Part shown: piece by piece, positions 1 through 8,736 of the stretch
How positions within the stretch are numbered: the first letter of the stretch is position 1
Layout of the letters: each line of letters starts with the position of its first letter
Origin: Gammaproteobacteria bacterium
GTDB taxonomy: Bacteria > Pseudomonadota > Gammaproteobacteria > UBA4575
DNA: 64,000 nt
Direction of reading: 5' to 3'
Assembly (NCBI GenBank): GCA_033344735.1
Contig: JAWPMW010000001.1
Coordinates: 434,001-498,000, forward strand
The notes under the pieces: generated by a model
What the model saw: the letters and a program-made list of their open reading frames with translations, nothing else
The model's database searches: none
Told to the model about the DNA's origin: nothing
Translations under genes and position numbers: made by a program

Positions 1-1
1 T

Positions 2-277
2 GAACTAATCGGAGGAACTTTTACTATAACAAATGGTGGAGTTTTTGGTTCTATGCTATCTACACCAATTATAAATCCTCCACAAAGCGCAATTCTTGGA
101 ATGCACGCAATAGAAAAAAGACCAATTGCAGATGGCGACGAAATAAAAATAGCGCCAATGATGTATCTAGCATTGTCTTATGATCATCGTATAATTGATG
201 GGCGAGAAGCAGTATTATTCTTAAGTCTTATTAAACGTATTATAGAGAACCCTATCCAACTGCTTCTGCATTTATAA
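2..277 (+). CDS. sucB: Dihydrolipoamide succinyltransferase (E2o), C-terminal end, partial
   Basis: This is the last ~91 codons of a 2-oxoacid dehydrogenase E2 acyltransferase, cut by the left edge of the window. The frame is open from base 2. It shows the catalytic-domain sequence [20 protein letters not shown] and the active-site DHRxxDG motif ([12 protein letters not shown]), whose His and Asp act in acyl transfer to CoA. The wording of these motifs and the lpdA gene two bases downstream fit the 2-oxoglutarate dehydrogenase E2 subunit (SucB) better than the pyruvate E2. The N-terminal lipoyl domain is outside the window. Confidence 0.87.
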   Translation, partial: ELIGGTFTITNGGVFGSMLSTPIINPPQSAILGMHAIEKRPIADGDEIKIAPMMYLALSYDHRIIDGREAVLFLSLIKRIIENPIQLLLHL

Positions 278-279
278 CT

Positions 280-1698
280 ATGGAAAATTCTAATTATGAT
301 GTAATAGTTATTGGTGCTGGTCCTGCTGGCTATGTCTGTGCAATTCGCTGTGCCCAACTAGGTTTGTCTGTTGCTTGTGTTGATGCCTGGTCCGATAAAA
401 ACAATAAGCCGAGTCCAGGTGGAACCTGTCTAAATGTTGGCTGTATACCTTCTAAGGCATTACTGGATTCTAGTCATCACTATTCATTTATTGAAAAAAA
501 TGCAAATGAACATGGAATAGAGACACAGAAATGCAGTATTGATATTGCCAAAATGCTTCAAAGAAAAAATAAAATTGTTAAGACTTTAACGACGGGCGTA
601 AAAGGGCTGCTGAAAAAAAACAAGGTTACTTTTATTCATGGTAATGCTTCTATTGAATCTTCAAATGAAGTGCAAGTAAGTAATAACGATAGCAAACAAG
701 TAGTCAAAGCTAATTCAATTGTGATAGCGACCGGATCCAAGCCTTTCGAGTTGGATTTTCTGCCAATTGATCAAGTGCAAATTGTCGATTCGACAGGAGC
801 TTTAGAATTAAAGCAAGTGCCTAAACATTTAGGTGTGATTGGTGCAGGAGTGATTGGTCTTGAAATGGCTAGTGTGTGGAGTCGATTGGGCGCGGAAGTC
901 ACAATATGGGAAGCTGAAGATCAATTTTTACCAGCCGTGGATACAGATATAGCTGCACATGCAAATAAAATAATTTCAAATCAAGGTTTAGATGTGCAAC
1001 TGAATAGTAAAGTTCAAGCGGTATCAAAACGCCAAAACTCAGTTGTTGTATCGGTGCAAGGTCCTGAGGGTGAGTCTCAAACTGAAATAGATTGTTTGTT
1101 AGTCGCTATTGGTCGTAAGGCAAATACCGAATCCTTAGGCCTAAATGCACTTGGAGTAAGTATAGACTCGCATGGATTTATTGAAGTTGATAGGCAATGG
1201 AAGACAAATATTGATGGTATTTATGCGATTGGAGATGTTATTGGTGGTGCTATGCTAGCGCATAAAGGTTCGGAAGAAGGTATTGCAGTGGCTGAGCAAT
1301 TAGCAAATCATCATGGACATGTTAACTATAATGCAATTCCTTGGGTGATTTATACATGGCCTGAAATAGCCTGGGTAGGTAAGACAGAGCAGCAATTAAA
1401 AATTGATAAAATTGATTATAAAACTGGTTCATTCCCATTTATGGCACTGGGCCGAGCTCGTGCATTAGGTGACACTGAGGGTGTGATAAAATTTATCGCA
1501 GATGCTATTTCTGATAGATTATTAGGTGTACATATTATTGGGCCAAATGCTTCTGAGTTGATCGCAGAAGCTGTGCTTGCAATTGAATCTGACTTAACAG
1601 CAGAAGATTTGGCTCTTACAATTCATGGGCATCCGACTCTATCTGAAGGATTGCATGAGGCTGCATTGGACTTACACGGGCGAGCAATACATTTCTAA
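280..1698 (+). CDS. lpdA: Dihydrolipoyl dehydrogenase (E3)
   Basis: FAD-dependent E3 that reoxidises dihydrolipoyl groups of 2-oxoacid dehydrogenase complexes with NAD+. It has 472 residues, the usual family length. It shows the N-terminal FAD-binding GAGPAG, the redox-active disulfide in GGTCLNVGCIPSK (C50, C55), a second dinucleotide fold with GAGVIGLEMASVW, the GDV segment that closes the FAD site, and the C-terminal dimer-interface base pair H451/E456 in HGHPTLSE. It starts two bases after the sucB stop, so it is almost certainly co-transcribed with it. Confidence 0.96.
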   Translation: MENSNYDVIVIGAGPAGYVCAIRCAQLGLSVACVDAWSDKNNKPSPGGTCLNVGCIPSKALLDSSHHYSFIEKNANEHGIETQKCSIDIAKMLQRKNKIVKTLTTGVKGLLKKNKVTFIHGNASIESSNEVQVSNNDSKQVVKANSIVIATGSKPFELDFLPIDQVQIVDSTGALELKQVPKHLGVIGAGVIGLEMASVWSRLGAEVTIWEAEDQFLPAVDTDIAAHANKIISNQGLDVQLNSKVQAVSKRQNSVVVSVQGPEGESQTEIDCLLVAIGRKANTESLGLNALGVSIDSHGFIEVDRQWKTNIDGIYAIGDVIGGAMLAHKGSEEGIAVAEQLANHHGHVNYNAIPWVIYTWPEIAWVGKTEQQLKIDKIDYKTGSFPFMALGRARALGDTEGVIKFIADAISDRLLGVHIIGPNASELIAEAVLAIESDLTAEDLALTIHGHPTLSEGLHEAALDLHGRAIHF

Positions 1699-1728
1699 TC
1701 CCCGATAGAATTTTTTAAACTAAAATCG

Positions 1729-2325
1729 ATGTCTATTGACGCAAAATTGGATAGTAATCTGATTAAACTGCCTTTGCTGTTAATATTTTTGCTCCCACTT
1801 GCTATCGCTATCTGGGATTTTTATAGAGATCCTCTAAATATTAATCCAGTTGAAGATATAACACATACTACAGGGGTATGGGCCCTAAGATTACTATTAA
1901 TTACATTGGTGATAAGTCCTGCACGTAAACTGCTAAGAGCTAATGGCCTGATTCATTTGAGAAGGTTGTTTGGTGTGCTTTGTTTTTTTTATGTCACATG
2001 CCATTTTGTAATTTATATTTTTTTAGATCAATGGTTTGATTGGTTTGCGATCGTTGATGATATTAAGGAGCGCCCTTATATTACTGTAGGGTTTGCTGCA
2101 TTTGTTTTACTGATACCTTTGGCGCTTACATCTACCAACTCAATGCAAAGAAAACTTCAAATTGCATGGAATAAGTTGCATAAATTAGTCTATGTAGTTT
2201 CAATTCTTGCTATACTACACTTTTGGTGGCTGGTGAAAGCAGATCTGTTAGAGCCAATTATCTATGCTTCAATCCTTGCGGTTTTACTAGGTTATCGAGT
2301 ATTTACTCATATAACGTCTAGGTAG
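1729..2325 (+). CDS. msrQ: MsrQ-like haem-binding membrane subunit of the methionine sulfoxide reductase system
   Basis: A 198-residue membrane protein of the ferric reductase-like family (MsrQ/YedZ). MsrQ passes electrons from the quinone pool or flavins to periplasmic MsrP, which repairs methionine sulfoxide. About six hydrophobic helices are visible. Family-like features include the THTTGVWALRLLL segment, RRLFGVLCFFYVTCHF with a helix-borne His, and WNKLHKLVYVV followed by LHFWWLVK. The usual partner gene msrP is not in the window, so the partner must be elsewhere or absent. It starts 30 bases after lpdA. Confidence 0.88.
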   Translation: MSIDAKLDSNLIKLPLLLIFLLPLAIAIWDFYRDPLNINPVEDITHTTGVWALRLLLITLVISPARKLLRANGLIHLRRLFGVLCFFYVTCHFVIYIFLDQWFDWFAIVDDIKERPYITVGFAAFVLLIPLALTSTNSMQRKLQIAWNKLHKLVYVVSILAILHFWWLVKADLLEPIIYASILAVLLGYRVFTHITSR

Positions 2326-2398
2326 CAATTAATGTTCGCAGGCAATGGCCATGTGCTATTGACTTTATTCCAGTGCATACCATGAGCAAATTTTTTCT

Positions 2399-3763
2399 AT
2401 GAAAGAAAGTTCTTTAGTAACCAATGATCTTGTAGAAAGAGATTTAAATCATGTCTGGCATCCGTGCACACAGATGAAAGATCATGAGAATTTTCCAATT
2501 ATACCAATCACTAGTGGGCGAGGTGTATGGCTAGAAGATTTTGATGGAAATAAATATATCGATGCCATTAGTTCTTGGTGGGTAAATATTTTTGGTCATG
2601 CAAACCAAACTATAAATAATGCAATTTCTAAACAGGCAAAAGAATTGGAGCATGTGTTACTTGCTGGTTTTTCACATCAACCTATTATTCATTTATCTGA
2701 ACAGCTCGTTGAGATTACGCCTAAACCTCTACAAAAATGCTTTTATGCAGACAACGGTTCTTCAGCAGTTGAAGTAGCCTTGAAAATGAGTTTTCACTAT
2801 TGGCAAAATACTGGCAAGGCAAACAAGAAAAAATTTGTCACATTGCAAAATTCATATCACGGTGAAACATTAGGCGCTTTGTCTGTGGGTGATGTTGAGC
2901 TATATAAGGATACATACAAGCCACTACTGTTAGATGTAATCACTGTGCCGGGTGCTGATAGTTATAATATGGAGCATGGTGAGGAAACTGAAGATTATGT
3001 GTTGCGCATGTTTTCACATATGGAAAAGACACTAAGTGAGCATCATGAAGAAATATCTGCAGTGATAGTTGAGCCATTAGTTCAGTGTGCAGGTTATATG
3101 CGTATGTATGATGCTAAGTATTTAAGTTTATTGCGTGCTGCATGTGATAAATATAATGTTCACTTGATTGCAGATGAAATTGCAGTTGGCTTTGGACGAA
3201 CAGGAACAATGTTTGCTTGTGAACAAGCAGATATATCTCCAGACTTTATGTGTTTATCAAAAGGACTTACTGGTGGTTACTTGCCATTATCTGTCGTTTT
3301 AACAACTAATCAAATATATGACGCTTTCTATGATGACTATGAAACAATGCGAGCATTCTTGCATTCGCATTCTTATACAGGTAATCCATTAGCATGTGCA
3401 GCAGCTTTGGCAACCTTAAGTATATTTCGTAATAATGACGTTATTCAAAGAAACAAGGGGTTAATTAAACGTATTAGCGAAAATGGCCAACGTTTTAATA
3501 ATCATCCAAATATTAGTCACGTACGTCAAACAGGGATGATATTTGCCATAGAAATGGTTGCTGATAAGTCATCTAAAACTGCTTATCCTTGGCAAGAGCG
3601 CAGAGGGCTAAAAGCATATAAGCATGCTCTAAAGAATCATATATTACTTAGGCCGTTAGGGAACGTTTTATATTTTATGCCGCCTTATGTAATAGAATAT
3701 GATCAAATTGATTTAGTACTAGAAGTTATGGAAGAGGCAGTAAATGTCGCTGTGGCAGATTAA
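2399..3763 (+). CDS. bioA: Adenosylmethionine-8-amino-7-oxononanoate aminotransferase
   Basis: PLP-dependent class III aminotransferase of biotin synthesis; it makes 7,8-diaminopelargonate using S-adenosylmethionine as amino donor. It has 454 residues. It carries the BioA-type N-terminus VWHPCTQMKDHE, SSWWVNIFGHAN, the cofactor-contacting DNGSSAVEVALKM, the IADEIAVGFGRTG segment with the PLP-ring Asp, and the Schiff-base lysine in LSKGLTGGYLPL (about K288). No other bio genes are in the window, so the pathway genes are dispersed here. Confidence 0.95.
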   Translation: MKESSLVTNDLVERDLNHVWHPCTQMKDHENFPIIPITSGRGVWLEDFDGNKYIDAISSWWVNIFGHANQTINNAISKQAKELEHVLLAGFSHQPIIHLSEQLVEITPKPLQKCFYADNGSSAVEVALKMSFHYWQNTGKANKKKFVTLQNSYHGETLGALSVGDVELYKDTYKPLLLDVITVPGADSYNMEHGEETEDYVLRMFSHMEKTLSEHHEEISAVIVEPLVQCAGYMRMYDAKYLSLLRAACDKYNVHLIADEIAVGFGRTGTMFACEQADISPDFMCLSKGLTGGYLPLSVVLTTNQIYDAFYDDYETMRAFLHSHSYTGNPLACAAALATLSIFRNNDVIQRNKGLIKRISENGQRFNNHPNISHVRQTGMIFAIEMVADKSSKTAYPWQERRGLKAYKHALKNHILLRPLGNVLYFMPPYVIEYDQIDLVLEVMEEAVNVAVAD

Positions 3764-3781
3764 GTAAATAGAGTTATCCTT

Positions 3782-4714
3782 ATGCAAATATCACGAGTAT
3801 CAATATTCTTCTTGGCCTGTTTTGTTAATTCAGTATTAGCCCAAACCTATTCTTATAATCCTGCTGAAGATGTGGTAGGTAATATTTCAATTCATACGAT
3901 TAAAGAGGGCGATAACTTCTTGCAATTGGCCCAAATTTTTAGAATTGGATTTAATGAGTTGGTTGATGCAAATCCTGAAGTAGACCCATGGATTCCTGAA
4001 GAAGATGCGCAAATTATTATTCCCACTCAGTATGTGTTACCCAATGTTGAAAGAGAAGGTGTCATCATTAATCTTGCTGAATTGAGACTATATCAATTCC
4101 ATGGGATTGTTAATGATGTAGCAACTGTATCCACCTATCCAGTTAGTGTTGGTAAAGATGATCAATGGGAAACACCATTAAGTTATACACGTATCACTTC
4201 TAAAATAGCTAAGCCAAATTGGTATCCTCCTGAGTCTATACGTAAAGAGCATGAAGAGAATAATGATCCTTTGCCTAAGGTTGTTCCACCAGGGCCAGAT
4301 AATCCGCTAGGAGATTATAAGCTTGGGTTAGCGTTATCTGGTTATCTTATTCATGGTACTAATGTTCCAGAAGGAATTGGGATGAGGGTGACTCATGGTT
4401 GTATTCGATTGCATCCTACCGGTATTGAAAAGTTATTTAAAAGTGTGGAAATTGATACCCCGGTTACTATTGTTAATCAGCCTTATAAGGTAGGTTGGAA
4501 AGATAATAAACTGTACGTAGAAACTCATTCAGAAATTGAAGAGCAAGAAAAAGCATCCTCTCGAAATCTAACAGAGTTTGTTCAACTGGTTGTTGCTCAA
4601 ACTAAAGAGAAGGAAAAGGATAGGTATAAAATATTCTGGGAAAGAGGATATAAAGAAGCGCGAGAAAAGAGGGGTATACCTTTTTTAATGTCATTGAGAG
4701 ATGAAAAAAGTTAA
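3782..4714 (+). CDS. Periplasmic L,D-transpeptidase with LysM domain (YkuD family)
   Basis: A 310-residue exported enzyme with a signal peptide ending near VLAQ, a LysM peptidoglycan-binding domain at about residues 37-83, and a YkuD catalytic domain at about 98-235. The active-site histidine H191 (LIHGTNVP) and the nucleophile C207 in THGCIRLHP are present. Family members (ErfK/YbiS/YcfS/YnhG) attach Braun lipoprotein to meso-DAP or form 3-3 crosslinks. The next gene, convergent across a shared terminator, encodes an Lpp-like lipoprotein ending in Lys. That suggests an attachment role, as an inference. The C-terminal ~70 residues are highly charged. Confidence 0.92.
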   Translation: MQISRVSIFFLACFVNSVLAQTYSYNPAEDVVGNISIHTIKEGDNFLQLAQIFRIGFNELVDANPEVDPWIPEEDAQIIIPTQYVLPNVEREGVIINLAELRLYQFHGIVNDVATVSTYPVSVGKDDQWETPLSYTRITSKIAKPNWYPPESIRKEHEENNDPLPKVVPPGPDNPLGDYKLGLALSGYLIHGTNVPEGIGMRVTHGCIRLHPTGIEKLFKSVEIDTPVTIVNQPYKVGWKDNKLYVETHSEIEEQEKASSRNLTEFVQLVVAQTKEKEKDRYKIFWERGYKEAREKRGIPFLMSLRDEKS

Positions 4715-4725
4715 AACTTACAAGC

Positions 4726-4757
4726 AAAAAAAAGCCCCTTATTAAAGGGGCTTTTTT
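4726..4757. terminator. Bidirectional intrinsic terminator
   Basis: An A-tract, then AAGCCCCTT, a 3-base loop, AAGGGGCTT and a T-tract. The stem is flanked by A and T runs on both sides, so it can terminate both the L,D-transpeptidase gene (plus strand) and the lipoprotein gene (minus strand). Confidence 0.92.
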
Positions 4758-4780
4758 AATGTCATATAACGATTATGAAA

Positions 4781-5101
4781 TTACTTACCTTTCATAGATT
4801 CGTGGAACATAACATTCATGCGGCGTGAGTTAGCGTCACAGCATGCTTGAGCAGCGCCTGCAGCTTCTAAAGCAGCATCAGCTGTTTCTTGAGCTGAAAG
4901 TGCCATGTCTTTTGCAGTTGATGCATTGAATGCAGCAGTGTTTGCTGTGCGAAGTGCTTCGTTTGCAATTTCACGTACTTCTGCAAGTGGGTCAGGAGCA
5001 TCAGCAGCTTCTTCTGTACCAGTTACAGTACAACCAGCAGCGAATGCTACAGTCCCAGCCATAGCGAGAGCTTGAAGAGATTTCAATAACTTGTCTTGCA
5101 T
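4781..5101 (-). CDS. Lpp/OprI-like murein lipoprotein
   Basis: A 106-residue lipoprotein with a signal peptide and lipobox AAGC (lipidated C24). A long alanine-rich helix follows with heptad-like spacing (ALRTANTAAFNASTAKDMAL and on), typical of Lpp alanine-zipper trimers. It ends in MKGK, so a C-terminal Lys is available for linkage to peptidoglycan. A CC pair sits before the C-terminus, which is not typical of E. coli Lpp but occurs in OprI-like variants. An SD sequence (GGAG) lies upstream of the ATG, and a TATATATA-rich stretch is placed as a -10 region. G+C content is higher than in its neighbours, as expected for a highly expressed gene. Confidence 0.85.
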   Translation of the reverse strand: MQDKLLKSLQALAMAGTVAFAAGCTVTGTEEAADAPDPLAEVREIANEALRTANTAAFNASTAKDMALSAQETADAALEAAGAAQACCDANSRRMNVMFHESMKGK

Positions 5102-5512
5102 TTTTTATAACTCCGAAGTTTTTAAAAATATATATATAGAATTTTTAGTTGTTACAACAAAATATCAAAGGTAGATCAAGTTCGCGTAAGCTAATGGTTA
5201 TGCGTAAATTCTGCTACTTCGATACATCAGGTGTATTTTAAGTAAAAATGTGACAGATACCAAGGTTTAATCTTAATAGATTACTTTCAACTGATAATTG
5301 CATCAATTTGCCTATTTTTGTCTATTAATGAAGCTAATTTTAGGTTGAAATGTGTACTATTTAACATAATCATGCGTCTAGAGGTCTGGTAGTATGCTAT
5401 CGAGATACGTGAAGTGGTCGAAAATTCTTGCAATTAATCATGTAAACGCTTCAGTTTGCTGTATATTTTGCTAAAGTAACTTTATCCAATAACACTTATA
5501 CGCCAATAAGCT
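5102..5512. other. Intergenic region, no gene seen
   Basis: About 410 bp of AT-rich sequence between the divergent lipoprotein and PilZ genes. It must hold both promoters. On the minus strand a TATATATATA stretch and a CGGAG ribosome-binding site precede the lipoprotein gene. I see no ORF with a credible ribosome-binding site and no strong hairpin. Confidence 0.5.
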
Positions 5513-5845
5513 ATGTCAGCAAGAAAAAATATGGAGAGACGTCTAAGCGTCCGTCGCCCAACATCAGAAAATGTCTATTTATATTGTAAACAGCTAGAGC
5601 TGGAACGATGCAAACCTAGTAATATCAGTTCACGTGGCGTATTTATAGATTTTATACCCAAACGCGCATATGTGGGTAGGCGAATACAGTTAGTATTTGT
5701 GATTGATCGCGGGCGTACTGCAAAAATGATCCGTGTATTTGCGGTTATTGCTCACATATCTCAAGGAGGAATAGGCTTTGGATTTATTGGTAAGCATATT
5801 CCAAGTAAACGCGGAAATGGTCTCCCAAAACGATTGTCACCATAG
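5513..5845 (+). CDS. PilZ domain protein
   Basis: A 110-residue single-domain PilZ protein, the c-di-GMP receptor fold. Both signature motifs are visible: RxxxR (R10-LSV-R14) near the N-terminus and (D/N)xSxxG as N37-I-S39-S-R-G42, followed by a beta-rich segment ending in GGIGFGFIG. This suggests c-di-GMP binding. The target (motility, adhesion or other) cannot be inferred because no c-di-GMP enzyme or pilus gene is near. The basic C-terminal tail (KRGNGLPKRLSP) is unassigned. Confidence 0.82.
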   Translation: MSARKNMERRLSVRRPTSENVYLYCKQLELERCKPSNISSRGVFIDFIPKRAYVGRRIQLVFVIDRGRTAKMIRVFAVIAHISQGGIGFGFIGKHIPSKRGNGLPKRLSP

Positions 5846-5925
5846 TGTAAGGCGAGTGAATTTTTGATAAGTATTAGACTAGTTATCTAGAAACTAGATT
5901 AATATTAGTTATTATCTTGTTGATT

Positions 5926-6003
5926 TTAATGCCAGCGTAAAAATACGCCAACACTTACTACAAGCACTAACAATGCAATTATTAGATTAATTGTTATGGG
6001 CAT
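5926..6003 (-). CDS. Possible 25-residue membrane peptide
   Basis: A short minus-strand ORF beginning MPITINLIIALLVLVVSVG and ending FLRWH. It reads as one hydrophobic helix with a basic/aromatic end. There is no clear ribosome-binding site, and the rest of the 390-bp gap (5846-6236) holds nothing else I can identify. It is listed because such single-helix peptides are real in some genomes, but chance is a fair alternative in AT-rich DNA. Confidence 0.22.
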   Translation of the reverse strand: MPITINLIIALLVLVVSVGVFLRWH

Positions 6004-6287
6004 GATGAATCACTTGTTATTATTATTCTTAGTTTTCTCTACAACACATTTACTTTATGCGTTAAATACTTGTAACGCAAGTAAACATTAATTATTTATT
6101 GCTTGTTTTATAGTGTTTTTATTACGCTACGATGAAATTAATTCTTTCGTTAATAAATACTATTGTTCAATCGCTAAAGCACCTAAGTTTTTAATTTTCC
6201 ATGTTTGGAATTGAGTTGGTGTTTATATAAATAAACATGCATAGTACTAGGCACTATTTACCATTATTTATATATGTAGAGAATGCC

Positions 6288-6713
6288 ATGGGGCGATTTG
6301 TAACAGTTCATAAAGCTGCCACCTTAGTTGGAATTTCTGCGCGTGATCTTCAGTCTGAAATTGACACAGGCCGACTACCTTGTGTGAGAGGCATGGTGCA
6401 TATTGATGACTTAACAGAACTACACCCAAACGTCAGCTCTGAAGAAGCTGACATGGTGATGTGGGTAAATAAAATCAAGGATAGCTCACTGCAACATGCG
6501 ACCGAAAAACTACCTCATGAGCTAACTAAAAATGAGTTGCGGCAAATGTTATCTAAAGCGAGTAAGCAGCTATCTTATCAGCGCGATAAGATAGAATCTT
6601 ATGAAAGCCTTATTAATGAATTGCGTTATAGTTTGGAAGTGTTAAAAGAAAAATCATCTGAGCCAAATAAAATACAAAGTGTAATTGCTTGGCTAGATAA
6701 AAAATCACATTGA
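6288..6713 (+). CDS. Hypothetical protein with helix-turn-helix-like N-terminus and coiled coil
   Basis: The ATG at 6288 gives 141 residues; an upstream ATG at 6237 would add 17 residues of poor quality. Residues 1-50 (GRFVTVHKAATLVGISARDL and on) resemble the winged-helix/MerR-type reading head found at the start of excisionase-like proteins. A putative coiled coil follows at about 85-130 (ELRQMLSKASKQLSYQRDKI and on). Function unknown; DNA binding is only an inference from the N-terminal pattern. Confidence 0.6.
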   Translation: MGRFVTVHKAATLVGISARDLQSEIDTGRLPCVRGMVHIDDLTELHPNVSSEEADMVMWVNKIKDSSLQHATEKLPHELTKNELRQMLSKASKQLSYQRDKIESYESLINELRYSLEVLKEKSSEPNKIQSVIAWLDKKSH

Positions 6714-6766
6714 AATAATATCTTTTGTATTTTTGCAAAGAGTAAGTGTTGTTATCTACTAAAGAG

Positions 6767-7114
6767 TTAGCCAGGTGGCCAACTTAGTTCACGTCCTGCA
6801 ATAATGTGTATATGCAAATGGAAAACAGTTTGTCCAGCAGCCTCCCCATTATTTATAACAAGTCTGAAGGCATCAGCATAGCCTTGCTGTTTTGCGATAA
6901 ATGGTGCTTTTAACATTAAATGACCTAATATTGCTTGATCTTGAGATGAGCTATCAGAAAGTTTAGTAATGACTTGTTTGGGAATGAGTAGTGCGTGTAA
7001 GGGTGCTTGTGGATTGATATCTTTGAAGGCTAAACATAGATCATCTTCATAAATAATCTCTGCTGGGATATCACGATTAATAATTTTTGTAAAAAGAGTT
7101 TCTTGATTGCCCAT
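6767..7114 (-). CDS. hinT: HIT-family purine nucleoside phosphoramidase (HinT)
   Basis: A 115-residue histidine-triad protein. The triad H99-L-H101-I-H103 is intact (FHLHIHIIAG), and the N-terminal FTKIINRDIPAEIIYEDD is typical of HinT/PKCI. It hydrolyses AMP-lysine and AMP-NH2 type phosphoramidates in the cytoplasm. Length and motifs match the family. It ends in WPPG, as in other HinT proteins. Confidence 0.93.
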   Translation of the reverse strand: MGNQETLFTKIINRDIPAEIIYEDDLCLAFKDINPQAPLHALLIPKQVITKLSDSSSQDQAILGHLMLKAPFIAKQQGYADAFRLVINNGEAAGQTVFHLHIHIIAGRELSWPPG

Positions 7115-7210
7115 GAAGTATATCCTGCTGCAAATATTTAAGCAGCAAGCATAGCAATTTAATAGTGATGTTGAATAGCGTTTGCTGGAACTTTTGTAAA
7201 AATAATCATG

Positions 7211-7729
7211 CTAATCAAACTTGATTCTTACAGCAAAACCAACTGCATCATCTTCCACATCGCCGATTTCTGGCAAGTAATGTATTTTTAGGGTATATCT
7301 ATCTTTGGTTAAAAATAAATATGGAATCAAAGCTGGTCGCGGTTCCTGCCCATCGTTGTAACCGGTAATTAATCCGCCGATGGCACCTAAACCAATCCAT
7401 TCAACATCGCCAAATGTTAGCTCTTTGCCTGCACCAATGTAAAAACTATCACGGTATAAACTGTTCCAGAAATAACCGCCAGCTAAAAAGAAAGAATCAT
7501 AATAATATTCAATACCAATGCCTCGGTTGAATTGATTGTACTCACTTGCATTTCCAGGGTGGTATGAAGCTAGGTTTATTTGTAAGGCAAAATTTTCTAA
7601 TCTTCCATCAAATAACCCTTCTTTCTTGACGCTATATTGGTCTTTTTCTTTCGCAACATAGATATCATCATCAGCAAATAACGTTGTAGAAGTAACTAGC
7701 AAAATAAAGATTAATGCATGACGTAGCAT
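7211..7729 (-). CDS. Secreted, probably outer-membrane, beta-barrel-like protein of unknown function
   Basis: A 172-residue protein with an N-terminal signal peptide (MLRHALIFILLVTSTTLFAD; cleavage after FA or AD). The mature part is rich in alternating hydrophobic and aromatic strands with Gly turns and ends in an amphipathic strand (VGFAVRIKFD), as small outer-membrane barrels do. No catalytic signature of PagP or PagL was recognised. Function unknown. Confidence 0.6.
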   Translation of the reverse strand: MLRHALIFILLVTSTTLFADDDIYVAKEKDQYSVKKEGLFDGRLENFALQINLASYHPGNASEYNQFNRGIGIEYYYDSFFLAGGYFWNSLYRDSFYIGAGKELTFGDVEWIGLGAIGGLITGYNDGQEPRPALIPYLFLTKDRYTLKIHYLPEIGDVEDDAVGFAVRIKFD

Positions 7730-7923
7730 GATGATGTGATCCTTTCAGGTTATATGGATGGATTTATTATGAGAAGTTTGATTTAAGAATGTATTTGTAC
7801 ACAAAACTTAATGAAATTAAATTCAACTCCGATGACTGGTGTGGGAATTAAGATAAGTCCTTAGGCCAGTATTTTGACATTAATGATATATAATATAGAG
7901 AGTTAAAAGCTCCGATGAATGCG

Positions 7924-8340
7924 CTATTTTATATATAATTCAGGCACATTTTGTTTGCGGCGAATCCAATTTAGACTATTTAAGATAGCTGGTTTTTTGA
8001 CTAAATATTGTTCGAATTTATACTTTCCTGGAAAATCTGAAATTAATATACCTAGTAAAATCGTGAGTAAACCTTGTCCAGGTAGCAGTAACATTAGTGC
8101 ACCCACTCCGATGAGAAATATACCTAATAGATTTTGTATACAAGTCTTAACGGTAGCTCTGAATGAGGAATGTTTGATTTGATTTGAATTTTTAGTGCTC
8201 ACAAAGTAATCACAAGGTATTTGAGCAACAAATTTAGGGATCAGCATTATGCTCACTACTATGAGCACAACTGAAGCCACTGCAAGGTAGGGTAGGAAGT
8301 GAGAATAGTTATTTAGTGAATATAATACAAATTCCTGCAT
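7924..8340 (-). CDS. Small membrane protein, PGPGW-like family
   Basis: A 138-residue protein with one N-terminal membrane helix (residues ~15-35) and a second hydrophobic stretch at ~70-100. The second contains LLPGQGLLTILLGILISDFP, resembling the PGPGW/PGPG motif of small uncharacterised inner-membrane proteins. A basic tail follows. The ATG overlaps a palindrome (separate entry) and has no good SD sequence. Function unknown. Confidence 0.55.
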   Translation of the reverse strand: MQEFVLYSLNNYSHFLPYLAVASVVLIVVSIMLIPKFVAQIPCDYFVSTKNSNQIKHSSFRATVKTCIQNLLGIFLIGVGALMLLLPGQGLLTILLGILISDFPGKYKFEQYLVKKPAILNSLNWIRRKQNVPELYIK

Positions 8341-8361
8341 CTATAGTTTTATACTATAGAT
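8338..8361 (-). promoter_or_regulatory. Palindrome overlapping the start codon of the PGPGW-like gene
   Basis: On the minus strand, ATCTATAG, a 7-base loop, then CTATAGAT, whose last AT plus G forms the start codon of the gene ending at 7924. The arms match perfectly over 8 bp. This could be a repressor operator or an mRNA hairpin covering the start. It has no T-tract, so it is not a terminator. Confidence 0.4.
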
Positions 8362-8390
8362 CACACATATCGAAAAGCTGGATAGAAAAT

Positions 8391-8594
8391 TTATAATACG
8401 TGTGAATTTAGTTTTATGAGCTTATCCTTTAAAGCTAGACGCAATCTTTCTTGGTATGTGTCGGTAAATGAAGGGATTTGAGTGATCGTATTCACTGCCC
8501 AGTCAACACCACCAATTGAGACTAGATCTGAAACAATTTTAGTTGTTTCTCGCTCGATTCTTGCCTGTTCAAAGTTTGTATATACTGTTCCCAT
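8391..8594 (-). CDS. Hypothetical small protein
   Basis: A 67-residue acidic/basic mixed protein with no membrane segment (MGTVYTNFEQARIERETTKI and on). The composition looks like real protein, with amphipathic helices and few rare residues. It lies upstream of and in the same direction as the PGPGW-like gene. No family recognised and no strong SD. Confidence 0.45.
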   Translation of the reverse strand: MGTVYTNFEQARIERETTKIVSDLVSIGGVDWAVNTITQIPSFTDTYQERLRLALKDKLIKLNSHVL

Positions 8595-8736
8595 ATATAA
8601 ATACCAAATGTTAGTGTGGTTACTTAGGTTATCGGTAGAATCTAATAGTCTTTAAGTCTTATGTGATCAGTTGATCGTGATTTTTTACCGATTATCTAAC
8701 TAAGGTGATCTTATTTTTGGAAGTAAGGAAATTTTA

